A stretch of 43,446 bases of DNA from Acidobacteriaceae bacterium (GTDB lineage Bacteria > Acidobacteriota > Terriglobia > Terriglobales > Acidobacteriaceae): assembly GCA_027364815.1 (NCBI GenBank), contig DAHXOQ010000003.1:1-43446 (forward strand), read 5' to 3'. Shown in pieces: positions 16,209 through 23,909 of this stretch. The position numbers were made by a program, and so were the translations under genes. Position 1 is the stretch's first letter, and each line of letters opens with the position of its first letter. The notes under the pieces were generated by a model that made no database searches, had not been told where the DNA came from, and saw only the letters and a list, made by a program, of their open reading frames with translations.

Positions 16209-18506
16209 ATGCAGCTTACTTGGATAGGACGGTACGTTTTCAGCGCATTGAACAGTGGAGCCAACGAATCTCAGAAACAGGCAGCGACTCGCCGTCACGT
16301 CGTGAATCGACTTTTTGTGATACTGCTGGCCGTAGTAGCCTCCTCAATACTTGCCGGGTGCGGGGGGAGCGCCTCAAAGACTGTCACACTGGAGGCCGCA
16401 CCGTCCACAATATCGATCACGCCCGGAGGAGCACCCCAGGCGATGACCGTGATCGCCGTACCGGCGAACGGGTTTTCGAGCCCCGTGCAGGTTACGCTGA
16501 GTACACTACCCACTGGAGTCACGGCAACGCCTTCTACGCTTACTTTAACGCCTGGGACGCTGGGGCAAATCATGCTGTCGGTCGCTTCCAACGCCACACC
16601 GGGAAGCACGAAAATCACACTGACAGGAACAGCGAGTACATTGACGCAGAATGCGACTTCCATTTTGGCAGTGGGTGCACTTCCGCCACCTATGACCTCG
16701 GCAACGTTGAGCAATACGTTTTTTGACTTCGGCGACAATCTGGTTAACAATCCGCTGACGCAGACTGTGGCCGTGGTGACCAATACAGGCCCAGACACAC
16801 TAACGATGAATCCGGTTTTGACGGGCGATGCAAGCTACGTGATCGTGGCCAACCAATCGTGCGGCGCGACACTGGCGCCTGCTGCTACCTGCAATATGGT
16901 TCTCAGCTACGATCCTTCCGTTGCGTCGGCGCCGAATGAGCAGAATGCGGTTCTGAATATGGGCTTTGGTGACGTTTCGGCAGCAACGCCACAAACGGTG
17001 TCAATCACCGGAACTTCGGCGATGATGCCCACTGGCACGGTGACAGCCACGGATAATCCCCAGGTAGCTCTTTACACCATGACACTTCCGTTCCCGGGCA
17101 GCATGACGGTGCAGTTTGGTCCGACAACGGGGTACGGGCTCAATACGTGGTCGCAATCGACGGATACGGCAGGCGGCACGGTGAGCATTTTTGTAGCGGG
17201 TATGAAGGCCAGCACTTCTTACCACATGGCAGCGACAGTTCAGTTTTCAAACGGCATTACTGCGACCGACACGGACCATACCTTTACGACGGCAGCGATA
17301 CCTTGGAGTTTCAATCTCAACCTGACGACCACAACCACCCAAGGCATGACGCCGCAATCGGGGCTTGAGTTGTTGAACCCGTTGAGTGGCGTAGTTGTGA
17401 CGGATCTCTCCGGCAACATTCTGTGGACATATCAAGATCCGAGTGACGGAAAAGTTGAATTCATGCAGGGCGTGAAGATGTTGCAGAATGGCGATATTCT
17501 CTTGAACATTGGTGTCTCGAATGCAATCCCGCTGCAGGGCTCGATCCCCCCAAATGCATTTGTTGAAATACGCGAGGTGAACCTGGCCGGGGACACGGTG
17601 CGGGAAATAACGATGAACGACCTGAATTCGGAACTGGCCACTGCCACGTGCGATGAATGCCATGTCACACTTCAGACCTTTCATCACGACGTGACTCCAT
17701 TACCGAATGGCCATTGGCTGCTGCTGGCCAATACTCTCAAGTATCTGTCGAGCACGACGACACCGCCTTTGACAAATGCACCTCCAGAGACCGTCCTGGG
17801 GGATGTGATTATAGATCTGGACCAGAATCTGCAACCCGTGTGGGTATGGAACGAATTCAATCATCTGGATCCCAACCGGCACCCCATGAGCTTCCCTGAC
17901 TGGACGCACACGAATGCCATCATTTACTCGCCGGATGATGGAAACATATTGGTTTCGATCCGGCACCAGAACTGGGTGATCAAAGTGGACTATGAGGACG
18001 GAACCGGCGACGGGAATGTCTTGTGGCACCTTGGCGAGGGCGGCGACTTCACGCTGGCCGGCGGAACGGATCCAACTGACTGGCAATACGCGCAGCATGG
18101 ACCTTCGTTCTTCAGTCCGAACCCGAGCGGCGTCTTCTCCCTGGGATTGATGGACAATGGAGACGACCGCCTGTTTCCTTCAGGCGTGACTTGTGGGGCC
18201 CAGGGAGCACCACCGTGTTTGTATTCGACGGTTCCGGTTTTCCAGATCAATGAGACCGGGAAAACTGCGACGTTGACCTTCCATCAGATCATTCCAGCCG
18301 CACAATACAACCTCTGGGGCGGAAACGCAGAGCAACTCGCGAATGGGAACGTGGAGTACGATCTCTGTGGCGTTGGTTCCAACTCGTATGTAAATGAGGT
18401 TACGCAGGAAGCTAATCCCCAGACGGTTTGGAACATGACTTCCACTGGTGTGAATCTGTATCGTGCATTTCGGATTCCGAGCTTCTACCCTGGTGTGCAA
18501 TGGTAG
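16209..18506 (+). CDS. Arylsulfate sulfotransferase (ASST) family lipoprotein with Ig-like N-terminal domains
   Basis: A 765-residue exported protein. The leader ends in a lipobox ILAGC (Cys about 51) after an unusually long charged N-terminus. Then come three beta-rich modules: a region rich in PSTLTLTPGT-type repeats (about 55-155), a choice-of-anchor/ASPM-Hydin-like domain (FFDFGDNLVNNPLTQTV, about 165-265) and a fibronectin-III-like domain ending in HTFTTAAIP. The C-terminal half is an ASST beta-propeller with His-containing motifs FHHDVTPL, DWTHTNAI and SIRHQNWVIKVD at the expected positions. ASST enzymes move sulfate between phenolic esters without PAPS. The ATG at 16209 has AGGAG five bases upstream; the track ORF starts 33 codons earlier without one. 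Donor and acceptor are unknown; a structural role is possible. Confidence 0.8.
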   Translation: MQLTWIGRYVFSALNSGANESQKQAATRRHVVNRLFVILLAVVASSILAGCGGSASKTVTLEAAPSTISITPGGAPQAMTVIAVPANGFSSPVQVTLSTLPTGVTATPSTLTLTPGTLGQIMLSVASNATPGSTKITLTGTASTLTQNATSILAVGALPPPMTSATLSNTFFDFGDNLVNNPLTQTVAVVTNTGPDTLTMNPVLTGDASYVIVANQSCGATLAPAATCNMVLSYDPSVASAPNEQNAVLNMGFGDVSAATPQTVSITGTSAMMPTGTVTATDNPQVALYTMTLPFPGSMTVQFGPTTGYGLNTWSQSTDTAGGTVSIFVAGMKASTSYHMAATVQFSNGITATDTDHTFTTAAIPWSFNLNLTTTTTQGMTPQSGLELLNPLSGVVVTDLSGNILWTYQDPSDGKVEFMQGVKMLQNGDILLNIGVSNAIPLQGSIPPNAFVEIREVNLAGDTVREITMNDLNSELATATCDECHVTLQTFHHDVTPLPNGHWLLLANTLKYLSSTTTPPLTNAPPETVLGDVIIDLDQNLQPVWVWNEFNHLDPNRHPMSFPDWTHTNAIIYSPDDGNILVSIRHQNWVIKVDYEDGTGDGNVLWHLGEGGDFTLAGGTDPTDWQYAQHGPSFFSPNPSGVFSLGLMDNGDDRLFPSGVTCGAQGAPPCLYSTVPVFQINETGKTATLTFHQIIPAAQYNLWGGNAEQLANGNVEYDLCGVGSNSYVNEVTQEANPQTVWNMTSTGVNLYRAFRIPSFYPGVQW

Positions 18507-18995
18507 TTTGATTCGCCACGGCTGAGACATGAAGCGATTTCGCTTCATGTAGAGCAGTGCTTCAGTCTGCATGAAGTTTTGGTGATCGTGTCGGGTGGCT
18601 TTTTCTGCGAAAGAAGCCACCTGAGGCGAAGTGAATCATTTTCATCACAATGCGTGGTTCAGGCAAACCTGTGTGAAGATCGGCGGACAACGACGCAGCG
18701 GTACTGCATCTGATCAATTCGCACGGCTTTAGAAATTTGCAGATGACCAATACGCCTCCACCGCATCGTATGCAGATGGCCTAATACCCGGTAGGCCCGG
18801 CAAGGCGAGCAAGTTTACAGATTAAGCCAAGTGTCTCTTCAGTGAAGGGTTAACTGCTTTTAGTTTTAGCGCATCGCGTTGAATCTTGTTTTGGTATACG
18901 ATCGATTCTCTTCTCAACCTGATAGCTAAACCTGCCTCGGGTTGAATCTCGGGTTGAAGATTTTGGAAGTACGACTACTAAGCTATTGATAAATA
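18507..18995. other. Intergenic region between ASST gene and tRNA-Val
   Basis: 489 bases with no supportable gene. It has a hairpin near its start (separate entry) and a short direct repeat CGGGTTGAA at 18939-18947 and 18951-18959 near the tRNA 3' side. No sign of an integrase or of a tRNA-end duplication that would mark an attachment site. Confidence 0.5.
18527..18550 (+). terminator. Hairpin after the ASST gene
   Basis: Perfect 10-bp stem ACATGAAGCG / CGCTTCATGT with loop ATTT, 20 bases after the stop. No T-run follows, so termination by this hairpin alone is uncertain. Confidence 0.5.
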
Positions 18996-19072
18996 TGGTA
19001 GGCACGACTGGACTCGAACCAGCGACCTCTTCCGTGTCAAGGAAGCGCTCTAACCAACTGAGCTACGCGCCT
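18996..19072 (-). tRNA. tRNA-Val (anticodon GAC)
   Basis: The minus strand folds into a complete cloverleaf of 77 bases: acceptor AGGCGCG with CGTGCCT (one G-U pair), D-stem GCTC/GAGC, anticodon stem CTTCC/GGAAG with loop TTGACAC (anticodon GAC, valine), and T-arm GCTGG TTCGAGT CCAGT. The 3' CCA is encoded. It reads GUC and GUU valine codons. Confidence 0.96.
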
Positions 19073-19284
19073 GCGTTTGGATTCTTTATTCATCGCGCCC
19101 TGTAGTTGATTCCCAATAGGAGCAATTCATTTATTTTAGCAGGAATTCAGCCTCGAAGCGAAATCTTAAACGCCTGCGGGCAAACTAGCAGTGAGATTCT
19201 TCCTAGTCTGAGTTCAGCGATCTCGGTTATGATCATGCCCATAGAAATTTTCGCTCTTTGGGTTAGCTCCCTATTGGAGTTCTT

Positions 19285-19857
19285 TTGAAAGTCGCTGCCT
19301 TGAACGCGTTAAGCACTGCTCCGAATTTGTTGACAATTCTGAGAATTTGTCTGGCGCCGTTTCTGGTTGCGGCGATTCTGCAGCGTCGTTTTGAGGTAGG
19401 GCTGGCGCTCTTTATTGTGGCGGGATTGACGGATGCGTTAGATGGTTTGCTGGCGCGGTGGCTCAAGCAGAAGACAACCCTGGGCCAGTATCTGGACCCA
19501 GTTGCCGACAAACTTCTTCTGAGTACGCTTTTTGTGGTGCTCTCGCATTTGGACTTGATCCCGCTCACAGTGACAATCCTTGTGCTGGGGCGTGATGTAG
19601 GAATTCTGGTGGTGGCGGCAATTCTCTATGCAGCCGCCGGGATGCGCAATTTTGAACCCGGATTGTTTGGCAAGGCAAGCACAGTCGCGCAAATTGCTGC
19701 CGTGGCCTTTGTGCTCTTTGGGCAGGTTTATCAGGCAAATTGGGTGACCTGCTCGCGTACCATTGCACTGGACGCAACCGTTGTACTGGCCATTCTCTCA
19801 GGCTTGCAGTATGCATGGAGAGCGGGCCGCCGGCAGACGCCGGCAACGCACACTTAA
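19285..19857 (+). CDS. CDP-alcohol phosphatidyltransferase (PgsA-like)
   Basis: A 190-residue integral membrane enzyme of phospholipid synthesis. It carries the complete family motif D-x2-DG-x2-AR-x8-G-x3-D-x3-D, read here as DALDGLLARWLKQKTTLGQYLDPVADK (about residues 50-76), which binds the metals and the CDP-lipid. Five to six hydrophobic helices surround it. Likely product is phosphatidylglycerophosphate or a related phospholipid; the acceptor alcohol cannot be decided from sequence. The start is a TTG at 19285 with GGAG five bases upstream. It stands alone between tRNA-Val and a convergent small gene. Confidence 0.88.
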   Translation: MKVAALNALSTAPNLLTILRICLAPFLVAAILQRRFEVGLALFIVAGLTDALDGLLARWLKQKTTLGQYLDPVADKLLLSTLFVVLSHLDLIPLTVTILVLGRDVGILVVAAILYAAAGMRNFEPGLFGKASTVAQIAAVAFVLFGQVYQANWVTCSRTIALDATVVLAILSGLQYAWRAGRRQTPATHT

Positions 19858-19889
19858 TCAGAGTAATTTAGATAGAAGAGAGTACCCGC

Positions 19890-20060
19890 TCAGCCTTCGT
19901 CCAGATCATCAGCCTCAACAGTGGGAGTTTTCTCTTCAATCTCCATATCGTTAAATTCATCAGAATCAAAAACTTCGCCGCACTCTATGCACTCGACAAA
20001 CTCGCTGTCTTCGTGCCTTGAGACGATGCGTACCTTGGGGTGTTTGCAGGGAATCGACAT
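19890..20060 (-). CDS. Small zinc-ribbon-like acidic protein (56 aa)
   Basis: Below the ORF-track length limit. Reading leftward from the ATG at 20060, the 56-residue product begins MSIPCKHPKVRIVSRHED and contains a pair CIEC, with Cys5 and His7 as possible further zinc ligands, followed by a strongly acidic tail (DSDEFNDMEIEEK... DDLDEG). AGGAC lies four bases before the ATG. The regular ligand pattern followed by an acidic tail suggests a real gene. The role is unknown; small zinc ribbons often assist protein or nucleic-acid complexes. It ends 32 bp from the convergent PgsA-like gene and diverges from iscR. Confidence 0.65.
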   Translation of the reverse strand: MSIPCKHPKVRIVSRHEDSEFVECIECGEVFDSDEFNDMEIEEKTPTVEADDLDEG

Positions 20061-20209
20061 GTGTCCTGTGTGCCTGTTGAAATCCTTCTATGGGGCAAAT
20101 TGTACCTATAAATGGCTTTAACTTAAAGCAGAAACTTGTCATTTCTAATGAATTTTTTGAAGTTTTCTTCTCTCTGCATGAACAATTTACCAAGATTAAC
20201 CCCGATGAC

Positions 20210-20239
20210 TTGCATATCGAACAGAATCGGTCGTATACT
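20210..20239 (+). promoter_or_regulatory. Putative promoter of the isc operon
   Basis: TTGCAT (20210-20215), an 18-base spacer and TATACT (20234-20239). The -10 sits between the first two operator half-sites, so IscR binding would occlude RNA polymerase. Confidence 0.55.
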
Positions 20240-20262
20240 TAATTACGACCTAAGCGGTCGGA
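20229..20262. promoter_or_regulatory. Triple half-site operator upstream of iscR
   Basis: Three alternating half-sites: GGTCGTA (20229-20235), TACGACC (20244-20250) and GGTCGGA (20256-20262). The right pair reads ATTACGACC-TAAGC-GGTCGGATAT, close in layout to known IscR type-1 sites (AT-flanked, GAC/GTC core). The left pair forms a 7-bp perfect inverted repeat. Autoregulation by the iscR product is the likely function. Confidence 0.7.
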
Positions 20263-20269
20263 TATTCAA

Positions 20270-20752
20270 ATGCTCAAGCTCACTAAAAAAGCGGACTACG
20301 GGTTGATCGCACTGAAGTACCTGGCCGAGCATCCTGAAAAGACGGCGGTCAGCGCGAAAGATGTGGCTGATGCATACGGAATTCCTGCGCAACTGCTAGC
20401 CAAGATTTTACAGCAACTGACCAAGTCAGGGCTGTTGAAGTCGCATGCAGGAATGAACGGTGGCTATGCATTGGCGCGTGACCCGGGGAAGATCTCGACC
20501 TTCGAAGTGATTCTGGCGATTGATGGCCCTTTCTTCATCACCAGTTGCACCAAGGGCGCTAAGGATTGCGAGCTGAGTCATAATTGCACCATCAAGGAGC
20601 CGCTGGCACGCGTCAATGACACAATCGCCGGCGTGCTCAAGAGCATCAGTATTAGTGACCTGACCGATCATGAGTCGGCTGAGGGTCATGCGGGCGATAT
20701 TGCCAAAATTGGTTTGGTTTCTTTATCAACACATGTGGTGGAGGCGAAATGA
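20270..20752 (+). CDS. iscR: Rrf2-family iron-sulfur regulator IscR
   Basis: A 160-residue Rrf2 protein. The winged helix (about 1-70) has [18 protein letters not shown] and the recognition region [21 protein letters not shown]...GGYALAR. Three Cys at 93, 100 and 106 ([14 protein letters not shown]) correspond to the IscR [2Fe-2S] ligands, with C-x6-C spacing where E. coli has C-x5-C. In the cluster-bound form IscR represses its operon. The first gene of isc; its stop overlaps the iscS start (ATGA). The leader between the operator and the ATG is very short. Confidence 0.93.
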   Translation: MLKLTKKADYGLIALKYLAEHPEKTAVSAKDVADAYGIPAQLLAKILQQLTKSGLLKSHAGMNGGYALARDPGKISTFEVILAIDGPFFITSCTKGAKDCELSHNCTIKEPLARVNDTIAGVLKSISISDLTDHESAEGHAGDIAKIGLVSLSTHVVEAK

Positions 20753-22002
20753 GCAAGATTGAGAGTAATGTGGCAGTTCCGGCAGGAGTTCAGTTGCCGA
20801 TTTATATGGATAACCATGCAACCAGCCAACTGGACCCTCGGGTTCTAGAGGCGATGATGCCCTACTTCACAACGAAGTTTGGCAATGCCGCTAGCCGCAA
20901 TCATAGTTTTGGGTGGGAAGCTGAGCAGGGTGTTGAGACAGCGCGTGAGCAGATTGCAAGTTTGATCGGCGCGACGGCGAAAGAAATCATCTTCACTTCA
21001 GGTGCGACGGAATCAAACAACCTGGCGCTGAAGGGCGTTGCGGAGATGTACCGCGAGCGCGGCAACCACATCATCACCCAGGTCACTGAGCACAAGGCTG
21101 TTCTAGATACCTGCAAGCGTCTTGAGAAGCAGGGCTTCCGCGTCACCTATCTGCCCGTGAAAGCCGATGGTCTGATCGACATGGAAGACCTGAAGCGCGC
21201 CATGGATGACAAAACAATTCTGGTCAGCATCATGTGGGCGAACAATGAAATTGGCGTTCTTCAGCCGATCGCAGAAATCGGCAAGCTCTGTCATGAGCGC
21301 GGCGTCTTGTTCCACACAGACGCGGTGCAGGCTGTGGGCAAGGTTCCCGTGAATGTGATTGCAGACAATGTGGATCTGCTCTCGCTCTCCGGTCACAAAA
21401 TCTATGGTCCCAAGGGTGTTGGCGCGTTGTATGTGCGCCGCAGAAATCCGCGCGTGCAGGTTGCCGCGCAAATAGATGGTGGCGGACATGAGCGCGGCAT
21501 GCGTTCTGGCACGCTCAATGTTCCCGGCATTGTTGGTTTGGGAAAGGCTTGCGAGATTGCGCAGCAAGAAATGGCGGCAGAAGCAAAACAGTTGGCTCAC
21601 CTGCGCGATCGCCTGAAAGCGAAGCTCGAGTCAGAGCTCGACTACATTCACGTCAACGGTTCGATGGAGCATCATCTGCCCGGCAACTTGAACATGAGCT
21701 TTGTCTATGTTGAAGGTGAGTCGCTGCTGATGGGCATTCACGAGATTGCTGTTTCGAGTGGCTCGGCATGCACTTCGGCGACGCTCGAGCCATCGTATGT
21801 TCTGAAGGCGCTCGGACTCGGCGACGATGTTGCGCACAGCTCGATTCGTTTTGGAATCGGGCGCTACAACACCGAAGCGGAAATTGATTACACCGCCGCA
21901 AAGGTGATTGATGTGGTCAAGAAACTGCGCGAGCTTTCACCGCTCTACGAGATGGTGAAAGACGGCATTGACCTGAGCAAGATTGAGTGGGCCGCGCACT
22001 AA
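20749..22002 (+). CDS. iscS: Cysteine desulfurase IscS
   Basis: PLP enzyme of 417 residues that takes sulfur from cysteine as a persulfide and passes it to IscU. Visible motifs: [15 protein letters not shown] at the N-terminus, [14 protein letters not shown], the PLP lysine in [11 protein letters not shown] (Lys217), and the catalytic loop [17 protein letters not shown] with Cys341, which marks a group I (IscS/NifS) enzyme. The N-terminus is about 15 residues longer than in E. coli IscS. Overlaps iscR by 4 bp. Confidence 0.97.
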   Translation: MSKIESNVAVPAGVQLPIYMDNHATSQLDPRVLEAMMPYFTTKFGNAASRNHSFGWEAEQGVETAREQIASLIGATAKEIIFTSGATESNNLALKGVAEMYRERGNHIITQVTEHKAVLDTCKRLEKQGFRVTYLPVKADGLIDMEDLKRAMDDKTILVSIMWANNEIGVLQPIAEIGKLCHERGVLFHTDAVQAVGKVPVNVIADNVDLLSLSGHKIYGPKGVGALYVRRRNPRVQVAAQIDGGGHERGMRSGTLNVPGIVGLGKACEIAQQEMAAEAKQLAHLRDRLKAKLESELDYIHVNGSMEHHLPGNLNMSFVYVEGESLLMGIHEIAVSSGSACTSATLEPSYVLKALGLGDDVAHSSIRFGIGRYNTEAEIDYTAAKVIDVVKKLRELSPLYEMVKDGIDLSKIEWAAH

Positions 22003-22030
22003 GTTTTGCGCGACAGAAACGAGAACTTCA

Positions 22031-22171
22031 ATGTTTGTAGAGATGCAGAACGAGTGGGCGGTTGAAGCCGAGAGGCGCAGACAATGGGCCGTTTACCAGT
22101 CGTTGATCGGCATTGGAATTGCAATCTCCGCGCTGTTGGTTTTGGTTTTGCAGAGATCGTCGAAGCAATAA
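22031..22171 (+). CDS. Small single-pass membrane protein inside the isc operon (46 aa)
   Basis: A 46-residue ORF between iscS and iscU. The N-terminal half is amphipathic and charged (MFVEMQNEWAVEAERRRQW), the C-terminal half one hydrophobic helix (LIGIGIAISALLVLVLQ) ending RSSKQ, so an inner-membrane anchor with the N-terminus probably cytoplasmic. I prefer the ATG at 22031 with GAGAAC upstream; the track start lies inside iscS. No family recognised. Position suggests a role in Fe-S assembly or in tethering it to the membrane, but this is only inference. Confidence 0.5.
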   Translation: MFVEMQNEWAVEAERRRQWAVYQSLIGIGIAISALLVLVLQRSSKQ

Positions 22172-22188
22172 AAGAATTTTTTAGGGAT

Positions 22189-22204
22189 TGCGGCTTCCCC
22201 CGCA
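22189..22204. repeat. Hairpin repeat copy 1, TGCGGCTTCCCCCGCA
   Basis: First of two identical 16-base units in the leader of iscU. Each can form a small stem TGCGG/CCGCA with loop CTTCCC. Preceded by a T-rich stretch. No third copy seen in the window. Confidence 0.7.
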
Positions 22205-22231
22205 GTTTTGAAAATGAAACACGAATTTAAC

Positions 22232-22247
22232 TGCGGCTTCCCCCGCA
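22232..22247. repeat. Hairpin repeat copy 2, TGCGGCTTCCCCCGCA
   Basis: Second identical unit, 43 bases after the first, ending just before the iscU ribosome site AAAGGAG. The position suggests an effect on mRNA processing or iscU translation. Confidence 0.7.
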
Positions 22248-22262
22248 CAAAGGAGTACGACA

Positions 22263-22676
22263 ATGGCATACAGCGAGAAAGTGATTGAGCACTACAATAA
22301 TCCACGCAACGTGGGCCAGCTCGACAAGAGCTCAACCGAAGTTGGTACGGGACTTGTCGGCGCGCCGGAGTGCGGTGACGTCATGCGTTTGCAGATTCGC
22401 GTGAACCCTGAGACGCAGATCATTGAAGAAGCCAAGTTCAAAACCTTCGGCTGCGGCTCGGCGATTGCAAGTTCATCGCTTGCCACCGAGTGGGTGAAGG
22501 GCAAAACCGTCGAGCAGGCGCTCGAGATCAAGAACACCGAGATTGTGAAGGAACTGGCTTTGCCGCCAGTCAAGATTCACTGCTCGGTCCTCGCCGAGGA
22601 TGCGATTCGCGCAGCCATTGGCGACTGGAAAAAGAAGAACAACGTTGCGGAGACGGCTGAAGCGGTTGCGCACTAA
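22263..22676 (+). CDS. iscU: Fe-S cluster scaffold IscU
   Basis: The scaffold on which sulfur from IscS and iron are built into [2Fe-2S] clusters. It has the three conserved cysteines (Cys37 in PECGDV, Cys64 in FGCGSAIASSS, Cys107 in KIHCSVL), Asp39, and the LPPVK motif (about 100-104) by which HscA recognises IscU. 137 residues, a typical length with a short extra C-terminal tail. GGAG precedes the ATG. Preceded by twin hairpins that may set its expression relative to iscS. Confidence 0.97.
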   Translation: MAYSEKVIEHYNNPRNVGQLDKSSTEVGTGLVGAPECGDVMRLQIRVNPETQIIEEAKFKTFGCGSAIASSSLATEWVKGKTVEQALEIKNTEIVKELALPPVKIHCSVLAEDAIRAAIGDWKKKNNVAETAEAVAH

Positions 22677-22711
22677 GGCAATCGCTCTTCAGGCATGAGT
22701 GAGAAAAAATC

Positions 22712-23137
22712 ATGAGCAGCACATTAGTTAGTATCGGTAATCCGGGAAATGAGGCCACAGGCATTGCGGCTATACAAACGCCCGCTAGCCCTAAGCCTCC
22801 TGCCTCCGGCATTGAAGTGACGGAACGCGCCATCAAGCGCATTCGCACTGCAATGACCAAGGAAGGCATCTCGCCTGAAGCGGGTGGACTGCGCCTTGGC
22901 GTCCTCGGCGGCGGTTGCTCGGGCCTCTCGTACTCCATCAAGTTCGATACTCAGCCTCGTGAGCGTGATCGTATCTTCACATACGACGGCGTGCGCGTTT
23001 TTGTTGACCCCAAGTCTTTTCTTTATTTGAACGGCATGACCCTCGACTACGAAGAGACGCTGATGCGCCAGGGTTTCAACTTCATCAATCCGAACTCGTC
23101 GCGTTCCTGCGGATGTGGTTCCTCGTTTTCGTCTTAA
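22712..23137 (+). CDS. iscA: A-type Fe-S carrier IscA (HesB/ErpA family)
   Basis: Carries or delivers clusters from IscU to apoproteins. The three ligands are present: Cys69 in LGGGCSGLSY and Cys133/Cys135 in SRSCGCGSSFS. The 141-residue protein has an additional N-terminal extension of about 32 residues (rich in Ala, Pro and Ser) compared with the usual 107-residue family members. Fourth Fe-S gene of the operon, 35 bp after iscU. IscA versus ErpA cannot be distinguished with certainty; the operon position favours IscA. Confidence 0.92.
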   Translation: MSSTLVSIGNPGNEATGIAAIQTPASPKPPASGIEVTERAIKRIRTAMTKEGISPEAGGLRLGVLGGGCSGLSYSIKFDTQPRERDRIFTYDGVRVFVDPKSFLYLNGMTLDYEETLMRQGFNFINPNSSRSCGCGSSFSS

Positions 23138-23193
23138 GTTGTCAGACTAGCTGTGGCAATTTGTACGCGCGTCTTTAAAGTTAGGTCGCAATC

Positions 23194-23856
23194 ATGAGTC
23201 CATTGAAAGTTTTGAATTCCGATTCAACGGCAGTGCCCGTTGTCTGTTGGTCGTGCGCGGTTGCGCACAACGAGTCGACGCTTTTTTGCACGGCGTGCAG
23301 CAAAGTTCAGCCGCCTCCGGGCGTTGATTATTTTCAGGTTTTCAATCTGCCGCGTCATTTGCAGATTGATCTCGCATCGCTCGAACAGGAGTTTCACAAA
23401 CTCAGTCGCAAGCTGCATCCCGATCGTTTTGCGCGCGCCACTGAAGCTGAACGCGAGTTCAGCCTCGCTGACACTGCGCTGATCAATGATGCCTATCGCA
23501 CTCTGCGTGATCCAGTTCGCCGGACTGAGTACCTGCTCAAGCTTGAAGGCGAAGAAATTGGCGAAGAGCATGCCGGCCACAATACAGGCAACGCTGAGCG
23601 CACATCACGCGTTCCGGCCGATCTGCTTGAAGAAGTTTTTGAATTGAACATGCAACTCGACGAGTTGCGTGAAGGCGATCAAAAAGATCCTGCCTTGTTG
23701 AGTGAAGTTGGTGCGGCTGGTGAAAAATTTTCCGGCATGTTGAATGAGCTCGACGGAAACTTGCAACATCAATGGGCGCTCTGGGATGACGGCGATGCGG
23801 CAACGCGCACTGCGGCTCAGAAGCAAATGGTTGCACTGCTCGATCGCCGCCGCTAG
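23194..23856 (+). CDS. hscB: J-domain co-chaperone HscB with N-terminal zinc ribbon
   Basis: HscB brings IscU to HscA and stimulates its ATPase. The J domain (about 44-115) contains [10 protein letters not shown] and HPDRF with the essential HPD at 75-77. The C-terminal helical domain that binds IscU follows (about 140-220). Residues 18-35 hold two CxxC pairs (CWSC, CTAC), an N-terminal tetracysteine module absent from E. coli HscB but present in eukaryotic HSC20/HSCB. 220 residues, longer than the usual 171 because of this module. Confidence 0.93.
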   Translation: MSPLKVLNSDSTAVPVVCWSCAVAHNESTLFCTACSKVQPPPGVDYFQVFNLPRHLQIDLASLEQEFHKLSRKLHPDRFARATEAEREFSLADTALINDAYRTLRDPVRRTEYLLKLEGEEIGEEHAGHNTGNAERTSRVPADLLEEVFELNMQLDELREGDQKDPALLSEVGAAGEKFSGMLNELDGNLQHQWALWDDGDAATRTAAQKQMVALLDRRR

Positions 23857-23909
23857 CTGGACAATCTGCTGCGCGACGTAAAAAAAGTTTTGGGAGCGTA
23901 AAGAGAATC

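Noticed and set aside
18939-18959. Short direct repeat CGGGTTGAA near tRNA-Val as a possible attachment site
   Set aside because: It does not copy the tRNA 3' end and no integrase or mobile genes are near.
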